From Actinokineospora inagensis DSM 44258 (GTDB lineage: Bacteria; Actinomycetota; Actinomycetes; Mycobacteriales; Pseudonocardiaceae): a stretch of 64,000 bases of DNA. Below the pieces are notes generated by a model. It was not told where the DNA came from. It worked only from the letters and a program-made list of their open reading frames with translations, and did not search any database. This document shows, piece by piece, positions 26,961-36,226 of the stretch. Both the position numbers and the translations under genes were made by a program. Position 1 is the first letter of the stretch; every line of letters starts with the position of its first letter. The stretch lies in the NCBI RefSeq assembly GCF_000482865.1, contig NZ_KI519516.1, forward strand, positions 180,574 to 244,573, written 5' to 3'.

Positions 26961-27132
26961 TCCCCCGCCGCGATGCGTCCCAGTCGGACTGGTGTGCGGC
27001 CGTTCGGCCACCAGACGGAGGACTGCCGAAGCCAGGCAACCGACGGCGTCGGGTGAGGGTGGGGCGAGATCCGAGCAGGTGCCACTCGTGCGGAACGTGA
27101 CCGCCAGGCGGCGGGGTGATCATGCGAGACAT
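26947..27132 (-). CDS. Possible 61-codon ORF between comM and dprA
   Basis: AAGGAG-TTCAC-ATG is one of the better ribosome sites nearby. The frame (SRMITPPPGGHVPHEWHLLG...) is Pro/Arg-rich and ends in TGA overlapping the 5' end of dprA, as in a coupled leader. Third-position GC is only moderate and I recognise no family. It could be a translated leader peptide of dprA or chance. The rest of the comM-dprA gap shows nothing else. Confidence 0.3.
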   Translation of the reverse strand: MSRMITPPPGGHVPHEWHLLGSRPTLTRRRRLPGFGSPPSGGRTAAHQSDWDASRRGSGRG

Positions 27133-27162
27133 GTGAACTCCTTGTGCGGCAACGGGAATCGG

Positions 27163-28680
27163 CTAGGCGACCTTGCGGTCGCGGAAGTTGAGGGCGGAGG
27201 CGACGTGGTCGGGGGTTGGGCTGGGGGCGCCGGCGAGGTCCGCGAGGGTCCAGGCGACGCGGAGGCAGCGATCGGCGCCGCGAGCGGTGAGGGCACCGGA
27301 GGTGAGGGCGCGGTCGAGTAAGGAGGTGACGGGCCGGGGAAGGGCGAACTCGCGACGGAGAGCGGGGCCGGGGGTTTCGGCGTTGGTGCGCCAACCCTGG
27401 GCGGACCAGCGCTTCGCGGCGCGGGCGCGGGCCTCGGTGACGCGGGCGCGGACGGTGGCGGTGTTCTCCGGGGTGGTGTCGAGGGCGTGGGACAGCGCGG
27501 TGATGGGGCGCATGCGGACGCGGAGGTCGACCCGGTCGAGCAGCGGGCCCGAGAGCCGGGCCAGGTAGCGGCGACGAGTCTGGGGCGGGCACACGCAGTC
27601 GGCCTCACGGGGTGGGGCACAGGGGCAGACGTTGGTGGCGAGGACGAGTTGGAAGCGAGCCGGGTAGGTGACGACACCATCGCGGCGGGCCAGCCGGATC
27701 TCGCCCTCCTCCAAGGCCGTGCGGAGCGCTTCGAGGCGGGACGAGGCGAACTCCGCTGCCTCGTCGAGGAGGAGAACACCGAAGTGGGCCTTGCTGATGG
27801 CGCCGGGTTTGGCGAGGCCGACGCCACCGCCGACGAGGGCGGCGACCGAACTGGTGTGGTGTGGGGCGATGAACGGCGGGATGGTGACCAGCGGCGAGTC
27901 GGCGGACAGGGCGCCCGCCACCGAGTGGACGGCGGTGACCTCCAGGGCTTGTTCGGTGGACAGGGGCGGGAGCAGACCCGGGAGGCAGCGGGCGAGCATG
28001 GTTTTGCCGGTGCCGGGTGGGCCTGCCAGGAGGACGTGGTGGCCGCCCGCGGCGGCGACCTCCAAGGCCCAGCGGCCCTCGGGCTGACCGAGGACGTCGA
28101 CCAGGTCGGGTGGGTCGGTGGGTGGTGGGGTGGCGACCGGCGGGTCGGGGTGGCGCAGGACCTCGATGTCGCCGCGGGACCAGGTGACGACCTCGGTGAG
28201 GGTGGCGGCGCCGAGGACGTCGAGGCCGCTGACCAGGGACGCCTCGGGCAGGGCCGGGGTGGGCACGATCGCGCGGGTCAGGCCTGCGCGGCGGGCGGCG
28301 AGCAGGCAGGGCAGGACGCCCTTGACCATGCGGAGGCGGCCGTCGAGGGCGAGTTCGCCGAGCAGGACGGTGTCGGCGAACGGATCCGGCGGGATCTTGT
28401 GGTCGGCGACCAGCATGGAGACGGCGAGGGCCAGGTCGTAGCCGGAGCCCCCCTTGGGGAGGGCGGCCGGGGACAACGCGAAGGTGACCAGTTGGTCCGG
28501 CCACTGCAGGTCGCTGTTGCGCACAGCGGCCCGCACGCGGTCCTTCGCCTCGTTGAGCGCGGCGTCGGGCAGGCCGACGATCTGGGTGCGGGGCCTGCCG
28601 CCGCCGATGTCCGCCTCGATCTCCACGGCGATGCCGTCGACCCCCGACAGCGCCACGGACCAGATCCGGGAGAGCACCAT
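27163..28680 (-). CDS. comM: ComM/YifB-type Mg-chelatase-like AAA+ helicase
   Basis: 505 residues from ATG 28680; the frame beyond is shadow of yraN. The N-terminal Lon-like ribosomal-S5 fold carries PRTQIVGLPDAALNEAKDRV and PKGGSGYDLALA. The AAA+ core has Walker A AGPPGTGKTMLA, Walker B LLLDEAAEF and a Cys pair region (CPCAPPREADCVCPP). ComM drives branch migration during integration of transforming DNA. ATG overlaps the yraN stop by one base (TGATG). Codon 454 is TTA (27319-27321). Confidence 0.93.
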   Translation of the reverse strand: MVLSRIWSVALSGVDGIAVEIEADIGGGRPRTQIVGLPDAALNEAKDRVRAAVRNSDLQWPDQLVTFALSPAALPKGGSGYDLALAVSMLVADHKIPPDPFADTVLLGELALDGRLRMVKGVLPCLLAARRAGLTRAIVPTPALPEASLVSGLDVLGAATLTEVVTWSRGDIEVLRHPDPPVATPPPTDPPDLVDVLGQPEGRWALEVAAAGGHHVLLAGPPGTGKTMLARCLPGLLPPLSTEQALEVTAVHSVAGALSADSPLVTIPPFIAPHHTSSVAALVGGGVGLAKPGAISKAHFGVLLLDEAAEFASSRLEALRTALEEGEIRLARRDGVVTYPARFQLVLATNVCPCAPPREADCVCPPQTRRRYLARLSGPLLDRVDLRVRMRPITALSHALDTTPENTATVRARVTEARARAAKRWSAQGWRTNAETPGPALRREFALPRPVTSLLDRALTSGALTARGADRCLRVAWTLADLAGAPSPTPDHVASALNFRDRKVA

Positions 28681-29036
28681 CAGAAGACCCCGATCAGGTG
28701 CTGGACGACCGGGTCGCCGCCGGGTGGGAGCAGGACCGCGACGATGTCGAAGCGGATCGAGCACTTCGGGATGCCCCGGTCGACCCGCCAGCGGCGGGCC
28801 AACCTGCGGATGCGACGGGCCTTGACGTCGGTGACCGCCTCGGCCGGGCCGCCGTAGTGGGTGCCGGTGCGGGTCTTGACCTCGCACACCACCAGCCGGT
28901 CGCCGTCGGCGCAGACGATGTCGAGCTCGCCGAGTTCGCAGCGCCAGTTGCGGGCCAGGATCACCAACCCGCTGTCCACGAGGTGCTTCGCGGCGATCTC
29001 CTCGCCGCGCTCGCCCACCCGCAGGTGTTCCGCCAT
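28680..29036 (-). CDS. YraN/UPF0102 endonuclease-fold protein
   Basis: 118 residues from ATG 29036, preceded by GAGGGGAG. The restriction-endonuclease-like core is clear: ERGEEIAAKHL, ARNWRCELGELDIVCAD and CEVKTRTG give the E-(G)ELD-ExK pattern of the UPF0102 family. The function is unsettled; a Holliday-junction or DNA-processing role is often suggested because of its link to comM/dprA. It is coupled to comM by a one-base overlap. Confidence 0.88.
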   Translation of the reverse strand: MAEHLRVGERGEEIAAKHLVDSGLVILARNWRCELGELDIVCADGDRLVVCEVKTRTGTHYGGPAEAVTDVKARRIRRLARRWRVDRGIPKCSIRFDIVAVLLPPGGDPVVQHLIGVF

Positions 29037-29340
29037 GACCACTCCCCTCTCCGCAGACCAGCGCGGCGATCGCCGCGCCCCTGTCGACGATGCGGCCTCG
29101 GCGAGGCCGGTGGGAGGGGTGGTTCGGATCAGTGGATGGCCGGCGCGAATGTGGATAACTCGCCAGTAACCAGGGATCGGCCAAGGCGGGACTTGAAGCC
29201 GGAGGCGGGCGGGCCGGATCCGGGGCTCACGCGGATCGCTGGTTCGCCACAAGTCGACGCGAAGTCGGCGGGCGGGTCAGCGCAGCCCCGAGGCCGCTGG
29301 GCGCGGACCGCCCGAAAGCAGCCGGCGACGCGAACTGACG
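29037..29340. other. Gene-free region upstream of yraN
   Basis: No supported gene. The 103-codon minus-strand frame across 29129-29440 is created by the tandem repeat and a Pro/Arg-rich run. The region holds a DnaA-box match at 29150-29158 and must contain the promoter of the yraN-comM-dprA-xerC-whiG run. Confidence 0.4.
29150..29158 (-). promoter_or_regulatory. DnaA box (TTATCCACA) upstream of yraN
   Basis: On the minus strand the sequence is TTATCCACA, the classical strong DnaA-box form, 114 bp upstream of yraN. Confidence 0.45.
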
Positions 29341-29420
29341 ACGGAACGGCCGGGCACCGGACGGAACGGCCGGGCACCGGACGGAACGGCCGGGCACCGG
29401 ACGGAACGGCCGGGCACCGG
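29341..29420. repeat. Four exact tandem copies of a 20-bp unit
   Basis: ACGGAACGGCCGGGCACCGG is repeated four times head to tail without a mismatch. Each unit contains the palindrome CGGCCG, so copies can pair with each other in RNA or cruciform DNA. It lies between the end of DUF2469 (29505) and the start of yraN (29036). The period is not a multiple of three. It is not CRISPR-like because there are no spacers. Confidence 0.95.
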
Positions 29421-29504
29421 CAACAGCAGATCCGGCTCATGCCGGAGACCCGGGTCCGTGGGGAGTGGGCCCGGGTGTGCCGAGAACGGGGTCAGCCGAC
29501 TGGG

Positions 29505-29828
29505 TCAGCTACCGAATGGGCCGTCTTCCGGGAGGCGGAGGTCAGGCTTGTCGAGCTCCTCCACGTTGACGTCCTTGAAGGTGATGACCCGGACGTTCTT
29601 GACGAAACGGGCCGGGCGGTACATGTCCCAGACCCAGGCGTCGGACATGCGTACCTCGAAGTAGACCTCGCCGTCGGAGTCGCGGACCTGGACGTCGACG
29701 CCGTTCGCCAGGTAGAAGCGGCGTTCGGTTTCGACCACGTAGGCGAACTGGCCCACGATGTCGCGGTACTCCCGGTAGAGCTGCAGCTCCATCTCGGTCT
29801 CGTACTTCTCGAGATCCTCCGCGCTCAT
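29505..29828 (-). CDS. DUF2469 protein
   Basis: 107 residues from ATG 29828; the longer frame is shadow. The conserved actinobacterial protein reads SAEDLEKYETEMELQLYREY at the start and has the WVWDMYRPARFVKNVRVITF block. Acidic overall, no membrane segment. I recall it as Rv2901c, always next to rnhB and lepB. Function unknown. Confidence 0.9.
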   Translation of the reverse strand: MSAEDLEKYETEMELQLYREYRDIVGQFAYVVETERRFYLANGVDVQVRDSDGEVYFEVRMSDAWVWDMYRPARFVKNVRVITFKDVNVEELDKPDLRLPEDGPFGS

Positions 29829-29868
29829 CTGTCCGCGCGCCCCTCCTGGTCGTGACCTGTGCCGCCCG

Positions 29869-30609
29869 CTACTGCGGGGGTTCACCATTCTGGACCACAG
29901 CGGCCGCCGCCACACTCAGCGCCACCCGGTGTGGCGCGCGAAGACCGTGGGCGATGCCCGCGGCGGCGACGTTCGCATAGGACCAGCGGTGTTCGTGACT
30001 GGGCCCGTGGTCGCGCAACGCGCGGCCGTGCAGGCCCGTGCAATACCCCTTGTGCACGTCGAACCGGTACTCCGGCAGCTCGCCGTGCAGGTCTTCCATG
30101 ATGCGGTCCCGGGTGACCTTCGCCAGCACGGACGCGGCGGCGACGCAGGCGGCGGCCTGGTCGCCCTTGATGACCGGCATGCTCGGCGCGGTCAGCCCCG
30201 GCACCCGGAAACCGTCGACCAGCACGTACCCCGGGTGGGTGGCCAACCGGGCGACCGCGCGGCGCATGCCCTCGATGTTCGCCACGTGCACGCCCATCAG
30301 GTCGACCTCGGCGGCGGGCACGACGACGACGGCGTAGTCGACCGCGCGGGCGCGGACCAGGTCGAACATGCGATCCCGGGCGGCGGGCGTCATCAGCTTC
30401 GAGTCGGTGAGCCCGTCCAGCCGGGCCGCGTCACCGGGACGCAGCACGCACGAGGCGATGACCAGCGGTCCGGCGCACGCGCCGCGACCGGCCTCGTCGA
30501 CCCCGGCGACCGGGCCGAGACCGCGCCGGTGCAGCGCCGTCTGCAGACCCCAGTTGCCGGTGTCGCGGCGCAACACCACGCGCGGTGGTCGCAGCACCTC
30601 CGTGATCAC
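29869..30609 (-). CDS. rnhB: Ribonuclease HII
   Basis: 246 residues from GTG 30609, which overlaps the stop of the third signal peptidase gene by 4 bp (GTGA). It removes ribonucleotides from DNA and RNA primers. Catalytic acidic residues: Asp and Glu in [15 protein letters not shown], Asp in VLVDGFRVP, plus [22 protein letters not shown] and the HKGYCTGLH segment. The longer frame to 31164 is shadow. Confidence 0.94.
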   Translation of the reverse strand: MITEVLRPPRVVLRRDTGNWGLQTALHRRGLGPVAGVDEAGRGACAGPLVIASCVLRPGDAARLDGLTDSKLMTPAARDRMFDLVRARAVDYAVVVVPAAEVDLMGVHVANIEGMRRAVARLATHPGYVLVDGFRVPGLTAPSMPVIKGDQAAACVAAASVLAKVTRDRIMEDLHGELPEYRFDVHKGYCTGLHGRALRDHGPSHEHRWSYANVAAAGIAHGLRAPHRVALSVAAAAVVQNGEPPQ

Positions 30610-31487
30610 CCGGTCCCCTTCCGTAACCGCGAGCGCAGCCGCCTGGCCAGCCACAACGTCGGCCAGGCCGCCGCGACACCAACCCCGGCGGGCAGACCTT
30701 CCTGCCACGCCGGTGCGGACAGCGCCTGCTGCGGGTCGTGGTCGCCGACCCCCCGCCACCGCGATGGCGGCAGGATGACCGCGCGCACCTTGCCGATGAC
30801 ATTGTCCACCGGCACCACACCGTTGCGGCCGCCGCCACCCTGGACGCGGGAATCGGCCGAGTTGTTCCGGTTGTCCCCCATGACGAACAGCATGCCCCGG
30901 GGGACCGACACCGCGTCGAACTCCTCCTGCCTGCTGCCCCGGTCGGGCTGCCAGTAGACGTACGGCTCGTCGAGCGGCTTGTCGTCCACCAGCACCCGGT
31001 TGGCCTCGTCGCAGCAGCGCACGGTCTGCCCGCCGACCGCGACGACGCGCTTGACCACGTCGTCCTCGTCGGGCGCGGCGAAGCCGAACTCGGCGCCGAT
31101 GCCCTGCACCCACCGGACGAACCCGTTGTCCGAGCGCGCCGTGTGGACCTCCGAGCGGTTCCACGTGTCCGGCCGGTGGAACACGACGACGTCGCCGGGT
31201 TCCGGGTCGCCGAACACCGAGTAGGCGAGCCGGTCGACCAGCACGCGGTCGCCGTAGCAGCCCGAGCAGCCGTGCAGGGTCTGCTCCATCGACTCCGACG
31301 GGATCACGAACACCCGGGCGATGAACGACTGGATGATGATCGTCAACACCAGCGCCATCGCGATCAGCAGCGGGATCTCCACCCAGAACGGGCGTTTCTT
31401 CCGCTTCCCCCGGCGTTCCCCGGCTGATCGGCCGGGCTCAGCAGGCTCATCGGGCTCGTCACCGTCCGGCACGGGACTTTCGGCCAC
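30606..31487 (-). CDS. lepB: Type I signal peptidase, third of three
   Basis: 293 residues from GTG 31487. A short acidic cytosolic start, one transmembrane helix ([18 protein letters not shown]), then the catalytic domain: Ser66 in PSESMEQTL (box B), the Lys-bearing [10 protein letters not shown] (box D) and [12 protein letters not shown] (box E). A second hydrophobic segment near the C-terminus may re-enter the membrane. It cleaves signal peptides outside the membrane. Closest to the gene immediately upstream, with which it shares [16 protein letters not shown]. Coupled to rnhB by a 4-bp overlap. Confidence 0.93.
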   Translation of the reverse strand: MAESPVPDGDEPDEPAEPGRSAGERRGKRKKRPFWVEIPLLIAMALVLTIIIQSFIARVFVIPSESMEQTLHGCSGCYGDRVLVDRLAYSVFGDPEPGDVVVFHRPDTWNRSEVHTARSDNGFVRWVQGIGAEFGFAAPDEDDVVKRVVAVGGQTVRCCDEANRVLVDDKPLDEPYVYWQPDRGSRQEEFDAVSVPRGMLFVMGDNRNNSADSRVQGGGGRNGVVPVDNVIGKVRAVILPPSRWRGVGDHDPQQALSAPAWQEGLPAGVGVAAAWPTLWLARRLRSRLRKGTG

Positions 31488-31496
31488 CGGCGCAGC

Positions 31497-32537
31497 CTAT
31501 CCGGCGCGTTTGGCGGAGCCGCGCGACAGGGCCGCGCGCACGCGCCTACCCGCGCCGCGGCTCAGCCACAGCGTGGGCCACGCCAGCGCGATGCCAACAC
31601 CAGCCGGTAGTCCTACCTGCCACGCGGGAGCAGACAGGGCTTCCTGCGGGTTGTGGTCGCCGATGCCACGCCACCGCGACGGCGGCAGGATGATGTAGCG
31701 CGCCTTGCCGATGACGTGGTCGACGGGGACGAACCCGTTCGAGCCGCCGCCGCCCTGCAGGCGCGAGTCGTCGGAGTTGTTGCGGTTGTCGCCCATCACC
31801 CAGAGCATCCCGTCCGGGACGGTGATCTTGGCGAACCGGCGCTGCGTCTCGTCCGGGTACGTGCGGTAGATGTACGGCTCGTCCAGCGGCTTGCCGTTGA
31901 CCAGCACCCGCTCCTGGGCGTCGCAGCACTCCACGGTCTGGCCGCCGACCGCGATCACCCGCTTCACCACGTCCTCGTTGCTCGGCTGGGCGAGGCCGAA
32001 CTGGGAGCCGAAGTCCTGCAGCCAGGCCACCACCGGGTTCTCCGAGCGGTTGCCCGGCCCGTCCTGGTCCCAGGTGTCCGGGCGCTTGAACACGACCACG
32101 TCGCCGGGCTCCGGGTCGCGGAAGTAGTAGACGACCCGGTCGACCAGGATGCGGTCGCCGTTGCAGCCGTAGCAGCCGTGCAGCGTCTGCTCCATCGACT
32201 CCGACGGGATCACGAACACCCGGGCGATGAACGACTGGATGATGATCGTCAACACCAGGGCGACCCCGATCAGGATCGGCAGCTCCACCCAGAACGACCG
32301 CTTCTTCTTCTCCTTGCGGCCCTTGGCTTCCCCGCCCTCGACGCCCCCGACATCCTCAGTGTCCTCGGTGCCGTCCACCTCCGGCCCGTCGTCCGGGCCG
32401 TGGGACCGCGGTCCGTCGTGCGGCGCGGGCCCGGTCGGTGTGGCGGTGGTGGCGTCCCTACCGGTCTGCGGTCGAGGCACGTCGAGGTCCTCGGTGCCGC
32501 GTCCTTCCCCTGGCACGGCACCGTTTGCGTCCGACAA
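31497..32537 (-). CDS. lepB: Type I signal peptidase, second of three
   Basis: 346 residues; the only start in place is TTG 32537, one base after the stop of the first paralog. An 80-residue charged, Asp/Gly/Pro-rich cytosolic lead ends in a basic patch (GRKEKKKRSFW) before the single N-terminal helix. Catalytic Ser114 is in PSESMEQTL, the Lys in VVKRVIAVGG and box E in [15 protein letters not shown] pair (VECCDAQ) is conserved in all three copies. A 9-bp gap leads to the third copy. Confidence 0.92.
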   Translation of the reverse strand: MSDANGAVPGEGRGTEDLDVPRPQTGRDATTATPTGPAPHDGPRSHGPDDGPEVDGTEDTEDVGGVEGGEAKGRKEKKKRSFWVELPILIGVALVLTIIIQSFIARVFVIPSESMEQTLHGCYGCNGDRILVDRVVYYFRDPEPGDVVVFKRPDTWDQDGPGNRSENPVVAWLQDFGSQFGLAQPSNEDVVKRVIAVGGQTVECCDAQERVLVNGKPLDEPYIYRTYPDETQRRFAKITVPDGMLWVMGDNRNNSDDSRLQGGGGSNGFVPVDHVIGKARYIILPPSRWRGIGDHNPQEALSAPAWQVGLPAGVGIALAWPTLWLSRGAGRRVRAALSRGSAKRAG

Positions 32538-32538
32538 G

Positions 32539-34398
32539 CTAGTCAGCCTTCCTGGGAGTGAGTGCGTTCTTCACGCGGCGCCCGAGCCACAACGCGGGCC
32601 AGGCGGCGGCCAGGCCGACACCGAACGGGACCCCTTGTTGCCAACCCGCCGCGGACAGTTGCGGCCCCGCCTGCGGGTTGTGGTCGCCGACACCGCGCCA
32701 CCGCGACGGCGGCAACACGATGTAGCGGGCCTTGCCGATGACCTTGCCGAGGGGGACGACTCCGCGTACGCCGCCGCCACCTTGGAAGCGCGAGTCGCTG
32801 GAGTTGTTCCGGTTGTCGCCCATCACCCACAGTGTGCCCTCGGGCACGGTAACCCGGGTGAACTCCCGCTGCGAGTTGGGGTTGCCGTTCTCCCAGTAGA
32901 TGTACGGCTCGTCGAGCGGCTTCCCGTCGACCAGCACGCGGTTCTTGTCGTCGCAGCACTCCACCGTCTGCCCGCCGACCGCGATGACCCGCTTGACGAA
33001 GTCGCGCTCGTCCGGCGGCGCGATGCCGATGAACGACCCGGCGTAGCGCAGCGCGCGGACCACCGGGTTGCCGCTCTCGCTCTCGCCGGCGTCGTTCTCC
33101 GTCCACGTGTTCGGCCCCTGGAACACGACGACGTCACCGGGCGAGGGGTCCTTGAAGTTGTAGACCATCTTGTCGACGAACACGCGGTCGCCGTTGCAGC
33201 CGGGGCAGCCGTGCAGGGTCTGTTCCATCGAGCCGGACGGGATCGAGTAGACGCGGCCGACGAAGTGCTGGATCAGGAACGTCAGCGCGAGCGCCACCAC
33301 GACCAAGGTGAGGATCTCGCGCCACAGCGGCTGCTTGCGCGGCGGACGGCGGTGCCTGCCGCCCTTGCGGTTGGCCTTCTCGGCTTCCCTGGCCCGTTTG
33401 CGCCTGGCGCGGGGCGAGGTGTTCAGCGCCTCCGCGCGGGCGCGCACGCGCGGGATCAACGCCGTCAGGTCGACGTCGGGGACGTCCTCTTGCGGGACAA
33501 CGTCTTCCTTCTCGACGTCCTCCCACTCGGGCGCCTCGGTCAACTCGGACAGGTCGACCGCGGGCTCGCGCCGGACCGGGATGTCCGAACGGCTACCGCC
33601 GCGCGCGGCGGGCACCTCGGGCTCGACCGGTACCAGGTCCTGGCGGGACGCCTCACCGCGCCGGGGGACGCCGGGTGCGAGATCTGGACGCGGGAGATCG
33701 GGACGCGGCTGGTCCGGGCGCGGCTGGTCGGTACGCGGGCGCGGGGCCTCGGGGCGACCGGTGTTCCGCGCGACCGGGACGGTCTCGTCCTCGTCGATGT
33801 CGTCGGTCGACACCATGTCCGCATGATGCTCGCCGGTGACGCGCGCCACATCATGAACGGGCTGCTGGGCCGGGGTGACCCCCGACCGGGTGTACGGGTC
33901 CGGGCGTTCGACCGACCGGGACACCGACGCCGGGAACCACTCGCCGCGATCGCCGGGGGCGCCATCGCCATCGGGCACCGGCGAGCCGAACCAGAAGGCC
34001 GGGTCGGCGGGCGGCACCGGGGGGAGCGGCGGCACGTCCGGCACCGGCGGCTTGCGCCGGATCGGCTCGGTGCGCTGCGGCCCGGGAACCGGTGTGCCGT
34101 TGCGCGCGGGTACGCCGTTCACCGGAGCGCCGTTCACCTGATCCCTGGTGACCGGGGTCCCGTTGAACGCGCCCGGTTCGACTGGGCTCCGGTCGCCAGG
34201 CGTCCGGTCGACCGGACCGCCGTTCACCGGAGCGCCGTTGACCCGGCGACCAGTCACGTCCCGCTTGCTGATCGGCTCGGTCTGCCGCGCCGAGGGGTCC
34301 TGGTCAGGGCCCCGAGTACGGTCGACCGACTCCCGGCGGGAGCGCTCCGGCTCTGCCCCGGCGTCCGGCGGCACACGGTGAGGAGGACGGTCGACCAC
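32539..34398 (-). CDS. lepB: Type I signal peptidase, first of three, with 360-residue disordered extension
   Basis: 619 residues, about twice the usual length. Residues 1-360 are Pro/Arg/Asp/Val-rich and predicted disordered by composition, with short repeats (NGAPVNGGPVDRTPGDRSPV; PRPDQPRPDLPRPDL). A basic stretch (RARRKRAREAEKANRKGGRH) precedes the helix EILTLVVVALALTFLIQHF. Catalytic Ser390 is in PSGSMEQTL, the Lys in FVKRVIAVGG and box E in [12 protein letters not shown]. First of the signal peptidase set behind rplS (36-bp gap). The extension is on the cytosolic side. Confidence 0.9.
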   Translation of the reverse strand: MVDRPPHRVPPDAGAEPERSRRESVDRTRGPDQDPSARQTEPISKRDVTGRRVNGAPVNGGPVDRTPGDRSPVEPGAFNGTPVTRDQVNGAPVNGVPARNGTPVPGPQRTEPIRRKPPVPDVPPLPPVPPADPAFWFGSPVPDGDGAPGDRGEWFPASVSRSVERPDPYTRSGVTPAQQPVHDVARVTGEHHADMVSTDDIDEDETVPVARNTGRPEAPRPRTDQPRPDQPRPDLPRPDLAPGVPRRGEASRQDLVPVEPEVPAARGGSRSDIPVRREPAVDLSELTEAPEWEDVEKEDVVPQEDVPDVDLTALIPRVRARAEALNTSPRARRKRAREAEKANRKGGRHRRPPRKQPLWREILTLVVVALALTFLIQHFVGRVYSIPSGSMEQTLHGCPGCNGDRVFVDKMVYNFKDPSPGDVVVFQGPNTWTENDAGESESGNPVVRALRYAGSFIGIAPPDERDFVKRVIAVGGQTVECCDDKNRVLVDGKPLDEPYIYWENGNPNSQREFTRVTVPEGTLWVMGDNRNNSSDSRFQGGGGVRGVVPLGKVIGKARYIVLPPSRWRGVGDHNPQAGPQLSAAGWQQGVPFGVGLAAAWPALWLGRRVKNALTPRKAD

Positions 34399-34434
34399 GC
34401 ACCCGAGCCTACGGGAGCGGGTGTGCTGACCGCG

Positions 34435-34794
34435 TCAGGAAGCGGCCTGCGGCTCGCGCTTCTCCTTGATCTTGGCAGCCTTGCCGCGCAGCTCGCGCAG
34501 GTAGTACAGCTTCGCGCGGCGGACATCGCCGCGGCGGGCGACCTCGATCTCGGCGATGTTCGGGGTGTGCACCGGGAAGGTGCGCTCCACGCCGACACCG
34601 AAGGACACCTTGCGCACGGTGAAGGTCTCCCGGATGCCACCGCCCTGGCGGCGGATGACCACGCCCTGGAACACCTGGACCCGCGAACGGGAACCCTCGA
34701 TGACGCGAACGTGGACCTTCAGCGTGTCACCCGGGCGGAAGTCCGGGATGTCGGAACGCAGCGACTTGGCGTCCAGGGCATCCAGGGTGTTCAT
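34435..34794 (-). CDS. rplS: 50S ribosomal protein L19
   Basis: 119 residues. The standard body: [40 protein letters not shown] and [12 protein letters not shown]. It lies at the 30S-50S interface. It is separated from trmD by 123 bp, a larger gap than in the rpsP-khpA-rimM-trmD run. That gap contains a small GC hairpin (34885-34900) and may hold its own promoter. Confidence 0.97.
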   Translation of the reverse strand: MNTLDALDAKSLRSDIPDFRPGDTLKVHVRVIEGSRSRVQVFQGVVIRRQGGGIRETFTVRKVSFGVGVERTFPVHTPNIAEIEVARRGDVRRAKLYYLRELRGKAAKIKEKREPQAAS

Positions 34795-34917
34795 CGGTAG
34801 TCCGTCCTCGTCTTCTGAAGCTTCTCTACGTCCCGGCCAGGGGCGGCAGCGAACCGAACAGCCTGGCTCGGGTGGGCTTGCGGGCGCGCCGTGGGGCGCG
34901 GCAACCCGGAAAGTATG

Positions 34918-35688
34918 TCAGACCGGACCGGCGGACCCGAAATCGGCCCCCGCACGCAATGTGTCCAGCATCGCCCGATCGTGTTTGTCCAGGCTGTCCG
35001 CCGGGAGCGCGGCGAGCAGGTCGGGCCTGCGGGCGAAGGTGCGCTCCAGCGACCGGTCCCGCCGCCAGCGGGCGATCGCGGCGTGGTTGCCGGAGCGGAG
35101 CACGTCCGGCACCGGCCGGTCCCGCCACACCTCGGGCCGGGTGTAGCTGGGCCCTTCGAGCAGGCCGTCGGAGAAGGAGTCCTGCTGGGCGGAGACCGGG
35201 TTGCCCAGCACGCCGGGCAGCAGCCTGGCCACCGCCTCGACGATGACCATGACCGCGACCTCGCCGCCGACCAGCACGTAGTCGCCGATGGAGACCTCGT
35301 CCACCCGCACCCGGGTGCCCGCGTCGTCGACGACCCGCTGGTCGATGCCCTCGTAGCGGCCGCAGGCGAACACCAGGTGCTCCTCGGCGGCGTACTCGTG
35401 CGCCAGCGCCTGGGTGAACGGGCGTCCCGCGGGCGTGGGGACGACCAGCCGCGGCGGCGGACCGGCGCAGACCTCGTCCAGCGCCTCGCCCCACACCTGC
35501 GGCTTCATCACCATGCCGGGACCGCCGCCGTACGGGCTGTCGTCGACCGCCTTGTGCACGTCGTAGGTCCACTTGCGCAGGTCGTGCACGGTGAGGCTGA
35601 GCAGTCCGCGCTCGATGGCGCGCCCGAGCAGCGCCGCCCGCAGCGGCTCCAGGTACTCGGGGAAGATGGTGACGACGTCGACGCGCAC
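34918..35688 (-). CDS. trmD: tRNA (guanine-N1)-methyltransferase
   Basis: 256 residues from GTG 35688, which shares one base with the rimM stop (TAGTG). It methylates G37 of tRNAs and so prevents +1 frameshifting. The trefoil-knot SAM site is [11 protein letters not shown] to [16 protein letters not shown] (residues 109-143). [11 protein letters not shown] and [15 protein letters not shown] are also family hallmarks. A decayed copy of residues 110-142 lies at 22746-22838. Confidence 0.96.
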   Translation of the reverse strand: MRVDVVTIFPEYLEPLRAALLGRAIERGLLSLTVHDLRKWTYDVHKAVDDSPYGGGPGMVMKPQVWGEALDEVCAGPPPRLVVPTPAGRPFTQALAHEYAAEEHLVFACGRYEGIDQRVVDDAGTRVRVDEVSIGDYVLVGGEVAVMVIVEAVARLLPGVLGNPVSAQQDSFSDGLLEGPSYTRPEVWRDRPVPDVLRSGNHAAIARWRRDRSLERTFARRPDLLAALPADSLDKHDRAMLDTLRAGADFGSAGPV

Positions 35689-36212
35689 TACTCGATCAGA
35701 CCTTCCGGCGGGTCCAGCACGACCCGGCCGCCGCGCACGTCCACCTCGGGCACGATCTCGCGGACGAACGGCACCAGCAGCTCCGCGCCGTCGGCCCGAT
35801 CGATGACCAGCAGGTCGGGGCCGGGTCCGTGGGTGATGTCGCGGACAGTGCCCACCCTGGTCCCGTCGACCAGCTCGGCGGCCAGGCCTGCCAGCTCGTG
35901 GTCGTAGAACTCGTCCGGGTCGTCGATCGGCGGCAGGTCGGCGGGGTCGGCCAGCAGCAGGGCCCCGCGCATCGCCTCCGCGGTGTCCCGGTCGGGCACC
36001 TCGGCGAAGACGACCAGCAGCCGCCCGGCGTGGTGCCGGGCGGCCGACACGGTCAGCTCCCGGTGCGATCCGTCGCGCAGCCGGGCGGTGAGCCGGGCGT
36101 CGAGCGCGAACCGCCGCTCGGGCGAGTCGGTGCGCACGTCCACGGCGAGCTCGCCGCGGATGCCGTGCGCCTTGGCGACCCGCCCGACGGCGACCAGGTT
36201 CGATCCGTCCAT
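35688..36212 (-). CDS. rimM: 16S rRNA processing protein RimM
   Basis: 174 residues. The N-terminal beta-barrel begins [20 protein letters not shown]; the C-terminal PRC barrel contains [13 protein letters not shown] and [14 protein letters not shown]. It assists maturation of the 30S head around S19. Tightly packed between khpA (14-bp gap) and trmD (1-base overlap). Confidence 0.95.
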   Translation of the reverse strand: MDGSNLVAVGRVAKAHGIRGELAVDVRTDSPERRFALDARLTARLRDGSHRELTVSAARHHAGRLLVVFAEVPDRDTAEAMRGALLLADPADLPPIDDPDEFYDHELAGLAAELVDGTRVGTVRDITHGPGPDLLVIDRADGAELLVPFVREIVPEVDVRGGRVVLDPPEGLIE

Positions 36213-36226
36213 CGTGGTCTGGGTGA

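Noticed and set aside
29341-29420. CRISPR array
   Set aside because: The four copies are contiguous with no spacers, and no cas genes are present.
29129-29440. 103-codon minus-strand frame over the 20-bp repeats
   Set aside because: The frame exists because the repeat lacks stop codons; the product would be a repeat of unrelated phases with no ribosome site.
32227-34800. 857-codon plus-strand frame
   Set aside because: Antisense to two signal peptidase genes and rplS; composition is Arg/Pro/Asp shadow of their codons.
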